64,000 nt of DNA from the NCBI RefSeq assembly GCF_020866845.1, contig NZ_CP086594.1:2942001-3006000 (forward strand). Direction: 5' to 3'. The stretch comes from Sphingomonas radiodurans. Lineage in GTDB: Bacteria; Pseudomonadota; Alphaproteobacteria; Sphingomonadales; Sphingomonadaceae. The notes beneath the pieces are model-generated. The model saw only the letters and a program-made list of their open reading frames with translations, did not search any database and had not been told where the DNA came from. Made by a program: the position numbers and the translations under genes. Below, piece by piece: positions 7,882 through 16,226 of the stretch; positions within the stretch are counted from its first letter, which is position 1; every line of letters starts with the position of its first letter.

Positions 7882-8271
7882 ATGAACACCAAGCTGCACG
7901 CTGTCAGCGATGCAGACGGGCGGCCCTTGAGCTTCTTCATGACCGCCGGGCAGGTCAGCGACTACACTGGCGCGGCGACCTTGCTCGACGACCTGCCCAA
8001 GGCGCAGTGGCTGCTCGGCGACCGCGGCTATGATGCCGACTGGTTCAGGGATGCTTTGGAAGCCAAGGGCATCCAGGCCTGCATCCCAGGTCGCAGATCG
8101 CGCACCGAGCCGGTCAGATACGACAAGCGCCGCTACCGGCGCCGCAGCCGCATCGAGATCATGTTCGGCCGCCTAAAGGACTGGCGCCGCGTCGCCACTC
8201 GCTACGACCGCTGCCCAACGGTCTTCTTCTCCGCCATCGCGCTCGCTGCCACTGTCATCTTATGGCTATAA
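7882..8271 (+). CDS. IS5-family transposase, frame B
   Basis: This is the C-terminal part of the DDE transposase. The second aspartate is in LLGDRGYDADWF and the third acidic residue in RRRSRIEIMFGRLKDWRR, with FFSAIALAATVI at the end. In frame it continues upstream through LGRLIGRTKGGM, so it is normally made by -1 frameshifting from frame A rather than from its own ATG. The catalytic core appears intact, but the element as a whole lacks its 5' end. Confidence 0.8.
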   Translation: MNTKLHAVSDADGRPLSFFMTAGQVSDYTGAATLLDDLPKAQWLLGDRGYDADWFRDALEAKGIQACIPGRRSRTEPVRYDKRRYRRRSRIEIMFGRLKDWRRVATRYDRCPTVFFSAIALAATVILWL

Positions 8272-8410
8272 CCAATGAGTCCTGACGCTAGCTACGGCCG
8301 CCTGCTCAAATGCTTGCGAGCCATGCGCATCAATGTGATCGCGCCGACGTCGTGATCTCCCTAATAGCCGTGAAACATACTGAAGCCGTCCGATGCCTGT
8401 TTTCCTTAAA

Positions 8411-10000
8411 CTACTCCGGCTTAACCAAGCTCGGCCACTTGACGCCAATTTGTTGCAGATACGTGTCGTACTTCTTCGGGTCGTAATACTGCTGCCGCAT
8501 CCGATCGCGAAATTGCGCCATGATGTCGGCGTTCATTTCGACATATGGCTTCTCGTCCGTCAGGATCGGCTGATACTTGACGTCCTTGGTCTGCACATCG
8601 GTGAAATAGCTCTTGGCGGCGGTCAGCAGCTCGGGGCGGGTCAACAAATCGAGTAGCGTCATCGCCATTGCCTTGCCGCCAGCCACTGCGCCCTTGTGCG
8701 CGATCGGCGTCGCCATCGCGATCGCGTTCGACCAATTGTGGCCGGGCAGTTCGGGGATGTTGGACGGATAGCGGATCGTGATCGTGGGCTTGGTCCACGA
8801 GACGTCACCGATATCGTCGGAGCCGCCGCTCTTGGGCTCTTCGTCGGGCGCCTTCAGCTCGTCGAGCTTGGTCTCCAGCCCCTTCTCCTTGCCGGCGACC
8901 AGCTTCTGCACCGCCTTGGCAAATTGCTGCTCTTCGGGAGTCCACTGCGGCAGGCCGACCTTCTTGATATTCTCATAGGCGGCCTCGGCGATCGGGCGGT
9001 TCATGTGCTGCGGTGCCGCCGTGCCGATAATGCGGCGGGTGACTTCGGTATCGGTCATCATTGCGGCGGCGGTGGCGATCTTGTTCCCAATCTCGTAATT
9101 CTTGCGGATGTCGCCGAACGATTGCTCGCGGAAATAATACCAGACGGTCGCGGTCGACGGCACGACGTTCGGGAAATCGCCGCCGTCCTTGATGACATAA
9201 TGCGAGCGCTGCTCCGGGCGGAGATGCTCGCGGCGGAAATTCCAGCCGGCATCCATCAGCTCGACCGCATCGAGCGCGCTGCGCCCGCGCCACGGCGCGC
9301 CGGCCGAATGCGCGCTCTCGCCGCTGAACGTGTAGAGGACGGAGACGCCGCCGGTGCCCGATGGCTGGCCCCAGCTGGTCTGCAGGTTCGAGCCGACGTG
9401 CGTGAACAGCACCGCGTCGACATCCTTGAACAAGCCGTCGCGCACGAAGAACGCCTTCGCCGCTACCGGCTCCTCGGCGACGCCGGGCCACAGCAGCAGC
9501 GTGCCGGGGATCTTCTCGCGGATCATGATGTCCTTCACCGCGAGCGCGGCGGCGATGTTCACCGCCTGGCCGCTGTTGTGGCCCTCGCCATGCCCCGGCG
9601 CGCCGGCGATCATCGGCTCGCGCCAGGCGACTCCCGGCTTCTGGCTGGCCTTGGGGATGCCATCGAGATCGGAGCCGACCGCGATCGTCGGCCCGCCGCT
9701 CCCTTGCGTCCAGGTCGCGGACCAGGCGGTGGGGATGCCGGCGATACCGCGCGTCACCTTGAAGCCATTCTTTTCCAGCACTGCGGTGATGTAGCGCGAG
9801 GTTTCAACCTCCTGCATGCCGAGTTCGCCAAAGCTGAAGATCGAATCGATCATCTCCTGGACGAGCTTGGCGCGCTTCTCGACGCCCGTTGCGGCTTCCG
9901 CCTTCAGCGCGTCGAGCCGGGCGGGCGCCACCTGCGCGGGGGCGGCGGTTGCCAGTGACAGCGCCATGGTGCCGATCGTCGCCGTGCAAAGCAGCCGCAT
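8411..10000 (-). CDS. secreted M20-family amidohydrolase, AbgB-like
   Basis: The product is 529 residues with a signal peptide (MRLLCTATIGTMALSLATAAPAQ, cleavage near residue 23). The M20 dinuclear-metal fold shows GSDLDGIPKAS in the usual first metal motif region, GAPGHGEGHN, the catalytic/metal glutamates in GVAEEP, and a dimerisation domain with SGESAHSAGAPWRG. It resembles the aminobenzoyl-glutamate utilization subunit B group, which cleaves amide bonds of N-acyl amino acids. The signal peptide places it in the periplasm. The ATG at 10000 is chosen because it starts the signal peptide and GGGG lies just upstream. Substrate unknown. It is monocistronic and divergent from the GGDEF gene. 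Confidence 0.85.
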   Translation of the reverse strand: MRLLCTATIGTMALSLATAAPAQVAPARLDALKAEAATGVEKRAKLVQEMIDSIFSFGELGMQEVETSRYITAVLEKNGFKVTRGIAGIPTAWSATWTQGSGGPTIAVGSDLDGIPKASQKPGVAWREPMIAGAPGHGEGHNSGQAVNIAAALAVKDIMIREKIPGTLLLWPGVAEEPVAAKAFFVRDGLFKDVDAVLFTHVGSNLQTSWGQPSGTGGVSVLYTFSGESAHSAGAPWRGRSALDAVELMDAGWNFRREHLRPEQRSHYVIKDGGDFPNVVPSTATVWYYFREQSFGDIRKNYEIGNKIATAAAMMTDTEVTRRIIGTAAPQHMNRPIAEAAYENIKKVGLPQWTPEEQQFAKAVQKLVAGKEKGLETKLDELKAPDEEPKSGGSDDIGDVSWTKPTITIRYPSNIPELPGHNWSNAIAMATPIAHKGAVAGGKAMAMTLLDLLTRPELLTAAKSYFTDVQTKDVKYQPILTDEKPYVEMNADIMAQFRDRMRQQYYDPKKYDTYLQQIGVKWPSLVKPE

Positions 10001-10165
10001 CTTTTTTCCCCGGTGAATACAGTCCCTAGGCGCTACCATGGCGGGATGCGGGCGATCCGCAAGGTCGGTTGGGCGTTGGCGGGGGCGAATTCTTCGGCGC
10101 TTGGCGGACGCTTTATGCGATCTTAACCGTCCTTACGCATCTTTGGCCCTCCGGGAGAGGATCGC

Positions 10166-11362
10166 ATGAACGGCGCCGTCGCGTTATTAATCGTAAACGC
10201 GCTGGTGGCCGGCATGTTTGCCGCCACTTACTTTGGCGTTGCGCTGATCAAGCGCGCGGGACGCCCGGTCTACGCGTTCGGCGTCAGCTACTCGATCGGC
10301 GTGCTGACACCGCTTAGCGAACTTGCCATCCATTGGCGGGCCGCATCGGTGCCGCTGTTGATGCTCAGCCATGCGGCGCTGCTCGGCGGCTTCCTGTCGA
10401 TGGCGGCGGCCATATCGCTGTTCGAGAAGGCGAAGCCGCGGTGGGTTGCTATCGCAGCGATCGGCGTCATTGGCGTCGGCCTTCGGTGGTCGATCCTGGG
10501 CGGCACACGGGACGAGCTACCCTATGAACTCCTGTTCCAGGCCCCGTTTGCGCTGGCGCTGGCCTTATGCGCGGTGACGACGGCCTCGCTGGCACGCGGG
10601 CGGCCGCTCCATCTGCTTCTCGCTGCCTTGTTCGGGCTGATCGCGCTCGACTTTCTCCTGAAACCGATCGTCGCGTCTGCGCTCGGATCCGGAAAGACCG
10701 CCGAAGAATATGCGACGAGCGCTTATGCGGTGTTTTCGCAGGCCAGCACAGGCATCCTGCTGATCGCCGCCGGTCTCCTGGTGCTGATCGTCGTGGTGCA
10801 GACAACGGTCCACGATTACTCGCACGAATCCGAAACCGACCATCTGTCCGGCCTGCTCAACCGTCGCGGCTTCGACCGCCTTGCGCAGCGACTACTCGCC
10901 GCCAACGAGCAGGAGGGGCGCGACATCACCGCGATCCTGATCGATCTCGATCACTTCAAGCAGATCAACGACAGGCTGGGACATGACGAGGGGGATCGCG
11001 TCATTCGTGACTTCGCCCAAGTGCTGCGTCATTCGGTGCCGCGCACGGCGCTGGTTGCCCGCACGGGCGGGGATGAATTCGCCATCCTGCTCGATCGCAC
11101 CTCGCTCGCCGGCGGCCGCTTGATCGCCGAAGCCGTGCGCGAGCAGGTTAGAAGCAGCTGCAGCGAAGGAGCGGTGTTCACGCTCAGCCAAGGGCTGACG
11201 CAGCATCAGCTAGGCGATAGCCTTAGCGATATCATGCAGCGCGCGGACAAGGCCGCCTATCGTGCCAAGAAAGAGGGGCGCGATCGGGTGATATGCGACA
11301 CGGCCTCGCAGGAAACCATTGCAGCGGGGCGCAACGTCTTTCCGCTGCGTACTGCACCGTAA
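10166..11362 (+). CDS. membrane-bound diguanylate cyclase (GGDEF)
   Basis: The product is 398 residues. About six to seven hydrophobic segments fill residues 1-215, a MASE-like membrane sensor with no recognised ligand. A GGDEF domain (about 225-385) follows, with SGLLNRRGFD, LIDLDHFKQIND, HDEGDRV and an intact GGDEF at about 301-305, so it should make cyclic di-GMP from two GTP. The inhibitory RxxD site that normally lies five residues before GGDEF is not present (the fourth residue is Leu), so product inhibition at that site is unlikely. GAGAGGA precedes the ATG. No EAL domain. Confidence 0.9.
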   Translation: MNGAVALLIVNALVAGMFAATYFGVALIKRAGRPVYAFGVSYSIGVLTPLSELAIHWRAASVPLLMLSHAALLGGFLSMAAAISLFEKAKPRWVAIAAIGVIGVGLRWSILGGTRDELPYELLFQAPFALALALCAVTTASLARGRPLHLLLAALFGLIALDFLLKPIVASALGSGKTAEEYATSAYAVFSQASTGILLIAAGLLVLIVVVQTTVHDYSHESETDHLSGLLNRRGFDRLAQRLLAANEQEGRDITAILIDLDHFKQINDRLGHDEGDRVIRDFAQVLRHSVPRTALVARTGGDEFAILLDRTSLAGGRLIAEAVREQVRSSCSEGAVFTLSQGLTQHQLGDSLSDIMQRADKAAYRAKKEGRDRVICDTASQETIAAGRNVFPLRTAP

Positions 11363-11458
11363 CACCAAGAACGCGGGGCGGCTGCCGATGCATCGCTAGG
11401 AGTTGTCGTCACACGATCTCGCGAACCGGCCGCAAGGTCGGGACGAGCACCTCGCACT

Positions 11459-11881
11459 TCACCGCGCCGCCATATCCTGCGCCGTGCCGACACGCTTCCA
11501 CAGCAGGCGAGTCACATAGGTCCGGCCGGACTTCGACACCTCGGGCTTCGTGACGAGCTCGACCGTGTCATCGTCCACCGCGACGATCTGACGAGTGAAG
11601 CTGGTGCCGACGCGCGAGGGTTGCGAGGCGAATAGGATGTCGTGCGTCACCATGTCGCCATCGCGGCGCCAGAGGCCGCCGTAGGAAAAGAATTCGGTGA
11701 AGCCGTCGGCGACGGGATTGCCCGCGGCCGCCCATGCCGGATCCATCAGGAACGCCGACATGCGGCCGTCGGCGGTATATTGTAGCTGACCAGCGGGTGG
11801 CTCGCCGAAGGTCGACACTTCGGTGTCGCCGCGCTGGCTGATGCACGAGACGAGTGTCCAGGTGCCAAGCAGGTCCGTCAT
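11459..11881 (-). CDS. lipocalin-like domain protein
   Basis: This 140-residue cytosolic protein starts MTDLLGTWTLVSC, the typical L-G-T-W-x-L opening of the lipocalin-like family PF13924. Later motifs are GQLQYTADGRMSAF, FFSYGGLWRRDGD and TVELVTKP, expected for a small beta-barrel that binds a hydrophobic ligand. The ATG at 11881 has AGAGG about 8 bases upstream; longer frames upstream are shadow of the divergent TspO region. Ligand unknown. Confidence 0.75.
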   Translation of the reverse strand: MTDLLGTWTLVSCISQRGDTEVSTFGEPPAGQLQYTADGRMSAFLMDPAWAAAGNPVADGFTEFFSYGGLWRRDGDMVTHDILFASQPSRVGTSFTRQIVAVDDDTVELVTKPEVSKSGRTYVTRLLWKRVGTAQDMAAR

Positions 11882-12023
11882 GTCATCATCCTCTTGCCTT
11901 GGTCGGTGTCTGGCCCGGACCCTAGCCGCAAAGGAGCGATGCTTCCGCGATTGTTTCGATGACCCGCTTGAGCGAAGCGGAACCGCCGACGCCACCACTC
12001 GTCTGTCGAACGGGAGACGATCG

Positions 12024-12539
12024 ATGACCAAGAAAACAACGAATGGCGGCTTATCACCGCGGTGGTCTGCGGGTGTCGCCATTGGCGTCGTAGTCGGGGC
12101 TCTGGTGGTGGGCGGACGTGCCAGCCCGTCACCCGATAACCCGAAGACGAAGCGCTGGTATGACCGGCTGCGCAAGCCGGCCTTCACGCCGCCCGCACCT
12201 GTCTTCGCATTGGCCTGGCCGGTGATCCAGGCGGGCCAGGCGTATAGCGGGTACAGACTTCTGCGTGCCGATGGATCGCCGGAGCGGAACACGGCGCTGG
12301 CCTTGTGGGGCGCCAATCAGGTGGGCATTGCCGGGTGGAGCGAAATCTTCTTCGGCCAGCGGGCGCCGGGTTGGGCGACGGCCGGCTCGGCGGTCGTTGG
12401 GGGCAGCGCGATCGGCCACGTGGCGGCCAGCCGCGATGTCGATCAGCGCGCCGCGATCGCTGGGTTGCCACTGGTTGCCTGGGTAGGCTTTGCGACGCTC
12501 CTCGCCGAGGAGATCTGGCGGCGGAACGACACCGTTTGA
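12024..12539 (+). CDS. TspO/MBR family membrane protein
   Basis: The 171-residue product has a Lys-rich start, a first membrane helix (WSAGVAIGVVVGALVVGG) and the family hallmark WYDRLRKPAFTPPAPVFALA. Further helices carry the Trp-rich pattern WPVIQAGQAYSGYRLL, ALALWGANQVGIAGWSEIFF and LPLVAWVGFATLL. TspO proteins are five-helix membrane proteins that bind porphyrins and related ligands, and in alphaproteobacteria they act in tetrapyrrole and oxygen or stress sensing. GGGAG precedes the ATG. The gene is divergent from the lipocalin-like gene. Confidence 0.85.
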   Translation: MTKKTTNGGLSPRWSAGVAIGVVVGALVVGGRASPSPDNPKTKRWYDRLRKPAFTPPAPVFALAWPVIQAGQAYSGYRLLRADGSPERNTALALWGANQVGIAGWSEIFFGQRAPGWATAGSAVVGGSAIGHVAASRDVDQRAAIAGLPLVAWVGFATLLAEEIWRRNDTV

Positions 12540-12639
12540 ACGTGATGCTGAGGGAAAGCTTGCCGGCCGCGAGGCTAAGTCTTCGTAAAGCTCCCTCTAC
12601 TCCCTTGCGCCGATAAGCCGCAGGCGCCACGCTTCTCCA

Positions 12640-13089
12640 ATGCGCATATTGATCCTGTCGGCCCTTCTCCTGACACTGCCGGCGGTCGGCTCCGCCCAGT
12701 CATCCATGCCCGAGCGGTGGGATGTCACCTCGACGGTGGTCGATATGGTGGTGCCAGGCGGGCCCGGCTTCGTCCTGCGCATGGCGAAGGGGAAATCACG
12801 GGCGGAGCAGAAGTGCGTAGCGGCCGGACACACGGTCGCCGCGCTCCTGACCCCAGATCCCAAAGCGCAATGCCGGATCGACAAGCAGCAGATCGCCGAC
12901 GGGCGCTATGCGCAGACGCTCAGCTGCCCGCGGAAGCGCGGTGGGCCGATGCAAGTCACGCGCAGCGGCACGTACAACGCGAGCGGCTTTGTCGGACGCG
13001 CCGAGATGACCGGCGAAACGCCGAAAGGCGCGATGCGCGTCGTCCTCGACCAGCGCGCGGCACGGGTCGCAGGAAAATGCCGCTCCTGA
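12640..13089 (+). CDS. DUF3617 family exported protein
   Basis: The 149-residue product has a clear signal peptide (RILILSALLLTLPAVGSAQ). The DUF3617 pattern follows: PERWDVTSTVVDM in place of the usual P-G-x-W-x-x-T, then cysteine-bearing segments AEQKCVAAG, AQCRIDKQQIADGRY and LSCPRKRGG, and a C-terminal G-x-C. It is a periplasmic protein of unknown role found widely in sphingomonads. It ends just before the convergent dinB gene. Confidence 0.75.
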   Translation: MRILILSALLLTLPAVGSAQSSMPERWDVTSTVVDMVVPGGPGFVLRMAKGKSRAEQKCVAAGHTVAALLTPDPKAQCRIDKQQIADGRYAQTLSCPRKRGGPMQVTRSGTYNASGFVGRAEMTGETPKGAMRVVLDQRAARVAGKCRS

Positions 13090-13097
13090 AAGCTGCT

Positions 13098-14201
13098 TCA
13101 GCTCGCGCATGCAAGCTGGGCATCACCGAACAGCGGCAGCGTTCCGGTTTCGTCCGCGGCCGGTGCGTCGAAGTTCGACACTGTCACGCCGACCAGCCGG
13201 ATGCCGGTCCCGGGCGGGTAGATCGAGCGGACCAGATCGAGGCTCGTCGCGTGCAGCAGGCCGCGCGAGGTTACCGTGCCTGTGTGGCTGCGGCTGCGGG
13301 TGATCTGGCGGAAATCCTGGAACTTGATCTTCACCGTCACGGTGCGGCCGAAGGCTTGGGCTTTCTCACACCATTCCCACACGTCGTCGGCCATGCGCAG
13401 CACGCCGGCCTCGATCTCGGCCGGGTCGGTCAAGTCGCGGTTGAAGGTGGTCTCCGACCCTGACGACTTGCGCACGCGATTGGGGTTCACTGGACGATCG
13501 TCCTCGCCACGCGCGATCGCGTGATACCAACCGGCGGCGCTGCCGAAATGCCGTTCGAGGAAGTCGCGCGACTTGGCGCGAAGATCGGCGCCGGTCTCGA
13601 TCCCGAGCCGCTTCATCTTCGCCGCCGTCACCGGGCCGACCCCGTGGAAGCGTGACACCGGCAGCGTCTCGACCCAGGCCGCGCCCATGTCGGGCGTTAC
13701 CGCGAACTGGCCGTTGGGCTTGCGATGATCAGAGGCGAGCTTTGCCAGGAACTTGTTGTACGAAATGCCGGCCGAGGCAGTTAGACCGGTTTCCGCCGCA
13801 ATGCGCGCGCGGATAGCCTTGGCGGTCGCCCACGCCGTGGGCAGCCCGGCGAGGTTCTCCGTCACGTCGAGATACGCCTCGTCGAGCGACAGCGGTTGGA
13901 TGAGGTCGGTGAACTCGGCGAAAATCGCGTGGATCTGCCGCGACACCGACTTGTAGACATCGAACCGCGGCGGCACGAACACGAGATCGGGGCAGCGCCG
14001 CAGCGCGGTGACCGAGGGCAGCGCGGACTTAACCCCGAACGCGCGCGCCTCGTAGCTGGCGGCCGCGACCACCCCGCGCGCCGCGGCATGGCCCACCGCT
14101 ACCGGTCGCCCGCGCAGCGATGGATCATCACGCTGCTCCACCGAGGCGAAGAAGGCGTCCATGTCAACATGGATGATCTTGCGAGTAGATCCGGCCGGCA
14201 T
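13098..14201 (-). CDS. dinB: DNA polymerase IV (Y-family translesion polymerase)
   Basis: The 367-residue product has the complete Y-family core. HVDMDAFFASVEQRD gives the first catalytic Asp with the steric gate Phe, SLDEAYLDVT gives the Asp-Glu pair, and ASAGISYNKFLAKLASD and RKPNGQF mark the fingers/palm. The helix-hairpin-helix thumb (FHGVGPVTAAKMKRLG) and the little-finger domain follow. It lacks an obvious canonical C-terminal clamp-binding QxxLxLF peptide; TLPLFGD near the end may serve. A LexA-type site (14218-14232) lies 17 bases upstream of the ATG, so SOS induction is likely. Confidence 0.95.
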   Translation of the reverse strand: MPAGSTRKIIHVDMDAFFASVEQRDDPSLRGRPVAVGHAAARGVVAAASYEARAFGVKSALPSVTALRRCPDLVFVPPRFDVYKSVSRQIHAIFAEFTDLIQPLSLDEAYLDVTENLAGLPTAWATAKAIRARIAAETGLTASAGISYNKFLAKLASDHRKPNGQFAVTPDMGAAWVETLPVSRFHGVGPVTAAKMKRLGIETGADLRAKSRDFLERHFGSAAGWYHAIARGEDDRPVNPNRVRKSSGSETTFNRDLTDPAEIEAGVLRMADDVWEWCEKAQAFGRTVTVKIKFQDFRQITRSRSHTGTVTSRGLLHATSLDLVRSIYPPGTGIRLVGVTVSNFDAPAADETGTLPLFGDAQLACAS

Positions 14202-14217
14202 CGCGACGGCTATAGCA

Positions 14218-14232
14218 GAACGGATGAGGAAC
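14218..14232 (-). promoter_or_regulatory. LexA box of dinB
   Basis: GAACGGATGAGGAAC on the plus strand reads GTTC-N7-GTTC in the dinB direction, the alphaproteobacterial LexA consensus, and lies 17-31 bases before the dinB start. The same motif form occurs before recA at 31726-31740. Confidence 0.65.
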
Positions 14233-14273
14233 AGATAGGCCGCGCGCCTCGATCGGCGTGCGGCCTTTTCCGG

Positions 14274-14795
14274 TCAGGCGGCGTCGGCGGCTGCCGTTGC
14301 GCGATGCGGCAGCTTCCAATCCGGTCGCACGAAGTGGCAGGTATAACCGTGCGGGATGCGCTCGAGATAATCCTGATGCTCGGGCTCGGCTTCCCAGAAG
14401 TCGCCAAGTGGCGACACTTCGGTCACCACCTTGCCCGGCCACAGCCCCGATGCCTCGACATCGGCGATCGTGTCGTAAGCCGCGGCCTTCTGCGCGTCGT
14501 CGGCGTAGAAGATCGCCGAGCGATAGCTTGCGCCGCGATCATTGCCTTGCCGGTTAGGCGTCGTCGGATCGTGGATCTGGAAGAAGAATTCGAGCAGCGC
14601 GCGATAGCTGGTGCGCTCGGAATCATAGACGATCTCGATCGCTTCGGCATGGTTGCCGTGGTTGCGATACGTCGCGTTGGGGACTTCTCCGCCGGAGTAT
14701 CCGACGCGCGTCGAGACGACGCCGGGAAGCTTGCGGATCAGATCCTGCATCCCCCAAAAACAGCCACCGGCGAGAACGGCACGTTCAGTGCTCAT
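14274..14795 (-). CDS. msrA: peptide methionine-S-sulfoxide reductase MsrA
   Basis: This 173-residue thiol reductase for the S-epimer of methionine sulfoxide has the catalytic motif GGCFWG near the N-terminus. Downstream family signatures are [31 protein letters not shown] and [10 protein letters not shown]. The ATG at 14795 overlaps the msrB stop (ATGA), and GGAGG lies 7 bases upstream, so msrB and msrA form a translationally coupled operon read leftwards. There is no signal peptide, so the pair repairs cytosolic proteins. Confidence 0.95.
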   Translation of the reverse strand: MSTERAVLAGGCFWGMQDLIRKLPGVVSTRVGYSGGEVPNATYRNHGNHAEAIEIVYDSERTSYRALLEFFFQIHDPTTPNRQGNDRGASYRSAIFYADDAQKAAAYDTIADVEASGLWPGKVVTEVSPLGDFWEAEPEHQDYLERIPHGYTCHFVRPDWKLPHRATAAADAA

Positions 14796-15241
14796 GCGAC
14801 TTCCTCCACTTGCGAAATATATGCGCCATAGCCCTGCGCCTCCATGTCGTCGCGGTGGACGAAGCGGAGCGAGGCCGAGTTGATGCAATAGCGCAGACCA
14901 CCGCGATCGCGCGGGCCATCCGGGAAGACATGGCCGAGATGGCTGTCGCCATGCTTGGAGCGGACCTCGGTGCGCGTCATGAACAGCGACTTGTCGACCA
15001 GCTCGGCGACGTTCGCCGGCTCGATCGGCTTGGTGAAGCTCGGCCAGCCGCAGCCGGACTCATACTTGTCGGAGCTGGCGAACAGCGGCTCCCCCGAGAC
15101 GATGTCGACATAGATGCCCGGCTCCTTGTTGTGGAGCAAGGCGCCGGTGCCGGGCCGTTCGGTGCCGCTCTGCTGAGTCACATAAAATTCTTCAGGCGTC
15201 AGCGCCGCGATCGCCTCGTCCGTCTTGCGATAGGTTTCCAT
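14792..15241 (-). CDS. msrB: peptide methionine-R-sulfoxide reductase MsrB
   Basis: The 149-residue product reduces the R-epimer of methionine sulfoxide. Signatures: [38 protein letters not shown], the [12 protein letters not shown] loop, and the catalytic cysteine in [11 protein letters not shown]. Only two cysteines are visible and both structural CxxC zinc pairs are missing, so this is a zinc-free MsrB. The ATG at 15241 is chosen for its strong GGAGG and because MsrB proteins begin about here; a longer frame upstream overlaps the divergent glutaredoxin gene. Confidence 0.94.
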   Translation of the reverse strand: METYRKTDEAIAALTPEEFYVTQQSGTERPGTGALLHNKEPGIYVDIVSGEPLFASSDKYESGCGWPSFTKPIEPANVAELVDKSLFMTRTEVRSKHGDSHLGHVFPDGPRDRGGLRYCINSASLRFVHRDDMEAQGYGAYISQVEEVA

Positions 15242-15353
15242 CACCGCCTCCTTGGTCTTCCCCAAGATGGTGATCGCCGTTTCGCATGTCGAGGGTTGCA
15301 TCGGAACGCGAGCGTCGCTGATTCGCTGATGCGCCAAGAAATGGAGTTCACCG

Positions 15354-15599
15354 ATGGCCGATACCAAGACCGCGACCTTGTACCGCATGGTGCTGCCCGA
15401 CCATACCTGCCCGTTCGGCGTGCGCGCCAAGGAACAGCTCGAAGCAGCAGGCTACGCCGTTGAGGATCACATCCTGTCCGCACGCGAGGAGGTTGATGCG
15501 TTCAAACAGGAGCATGGTGTCGCGACGACACCGCAGGTCTTCATCGACGGCGAGCGGATCGGCGGCAGCGACGAACTCGCGCGCTACCTGACCGATTGA
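15354..15599 (+). CDS. glutaredoxin-family protein (CPFG active site)
   Basis: This 81-residue thioredoxin-fold protein has active site CPFG at about residues 19-22 (HTCPFGVRA), the cis-proline TTPQVFIDG and the end motif [10 protein letters not shown], the glutathione-binding arrangement of glutaredoxins. Vertebrate-type Grx uses CPYC; the second cysteine here is glycine, which favours a monothiol mechanism. Its position opposite msrBA fits a shared role in oxidative damage repair. It is convergent with the membrane protein gene that ends at 15606. Confidence 0.85.
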   Translation: MADTKTATLYRMVLPDHTCPFGVRAKEQLEAAGYAVEDHILSAREEVDAFKQEHGVATTPQVFIDGERIGGSDELARYLTD

Positions 15600-15605
15600 T
15601 CCCGC

Positions 15606-16217
15606 CTAGGCGATGTCCGGCGCGATGAGGACGACCGGCGCTGCTGGCACCGGCGGTGTCTCCCAATAGGGCGCGGGTAGCATCGTTGTTGCAGGCTCCG
15701 CGGGTGCCGCCGGTTCCTCGGCACTGTCCGGGCGAGGCCCGCCGCGCAGCATTGCTGCTACGCCAAGGCCAAGCGCCAGCACCGTGCCGGCCTTCAGCAC
15801 GAACCCCTTCTTGTTGTACTTCCACTCCGCTTTCGCGCCCAGTTCGGCGGGGATGTTCGGCACCTTGCCGTGCGCCAGATCCTCGATCACGCCTTCGACC
15901 ACATTGATCCGGTCCGCACCCATCAGCAGCAGCCAATGCCACCAATCCGATTCGCTGCGACGGAAGGCGTAGCGGCGGATCGCACCCGATAGCCCGCTTG
16001 GCGGCGTCGAGGTGCCGATCACCGCAGGCAGGCGATTGTGCTCGATCGAGCGCAGCACTTCGACATGCGGGTGTTGCTGCGCCGGGCGCTGCCACGATAG
16101 CCCGCGGGTCTGCTGATTATCGATCTGCCGCATGGGCCACGTCGGATTGTTTTCCGCATCGGCATCCACGCCCCAGCCGGGCATCGCGGACGTATCGACC
16201 ATCGCCTTCGTCATCAT
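15606..16217 (-). CDS. hypothetical protein with one membrane segment
   Basis: The product is 203 residues. The first half is soluble and polar, with RSESDWWHWLLLMGADRINVVEGVIEDLAHG, shown here only as a Trp-rich pattern around residues 90-120. A membrane-like segment (AGTVLALGLGVAAML, about 142-158) and a Pro/Ala-rich tail follow. It starts 9 bp after the zinc alcohol dehydrogenase stop, and the two are almost certainly one operon. GGGAG precedes the paired ATG codons at 16217/16214. No named family is recognised; a membrane partner for the dehydrogenase is a guess. Confidence 0.55.
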   Translation of the reverse strand: MMTKAMVDTSAMPGWGVDADAENNPTWPMRQIDNQQTRGLSWQRPAQQHPHVEVLRSIEHNRLPAVIGTSTPPSGLSGAIRRYAFRRSESDWWHWLLLMGADRINVVEGVIEDLAHGKVPNIPAELGAKAEWKYNKKGFVLKAGTVLALGLGVAAMLRGGPRPDSAEEPAAPAEPATTMLPAPYWETPPVPAAPVVLIAPDIA

Positions 16218-16226
16218 GCGTCTCCC

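Larger units (their letters stand above)
7590..8292 (+). mobile_element. IS5-family (IS427-like) insertion sequence, left end missing
   Basis: The element encodes an IS5-family DDE transposase in two frames. It starts abruptly inside transposase coding sequence near 7590 with no left inverted repeat. The right end is plausible at AGTCCTGACGCTAG (about 8279-8292), which resembles IS5-type termini. About the first 40 transposase codons are missing, so the copy cannot move on its own. It abuts the kinase remnant on its left; no matching kinase half is found on its right. Confidence 0.75.

Noticed and set aside
8696..9958. 420-codon open frame on the plus strand opposite the M20 peptidase
   Set aside because: Arg/Ala/Asp-rich composition of an antisense frame in high-GC DNA; the minus strand carries a recognisable enzyme.
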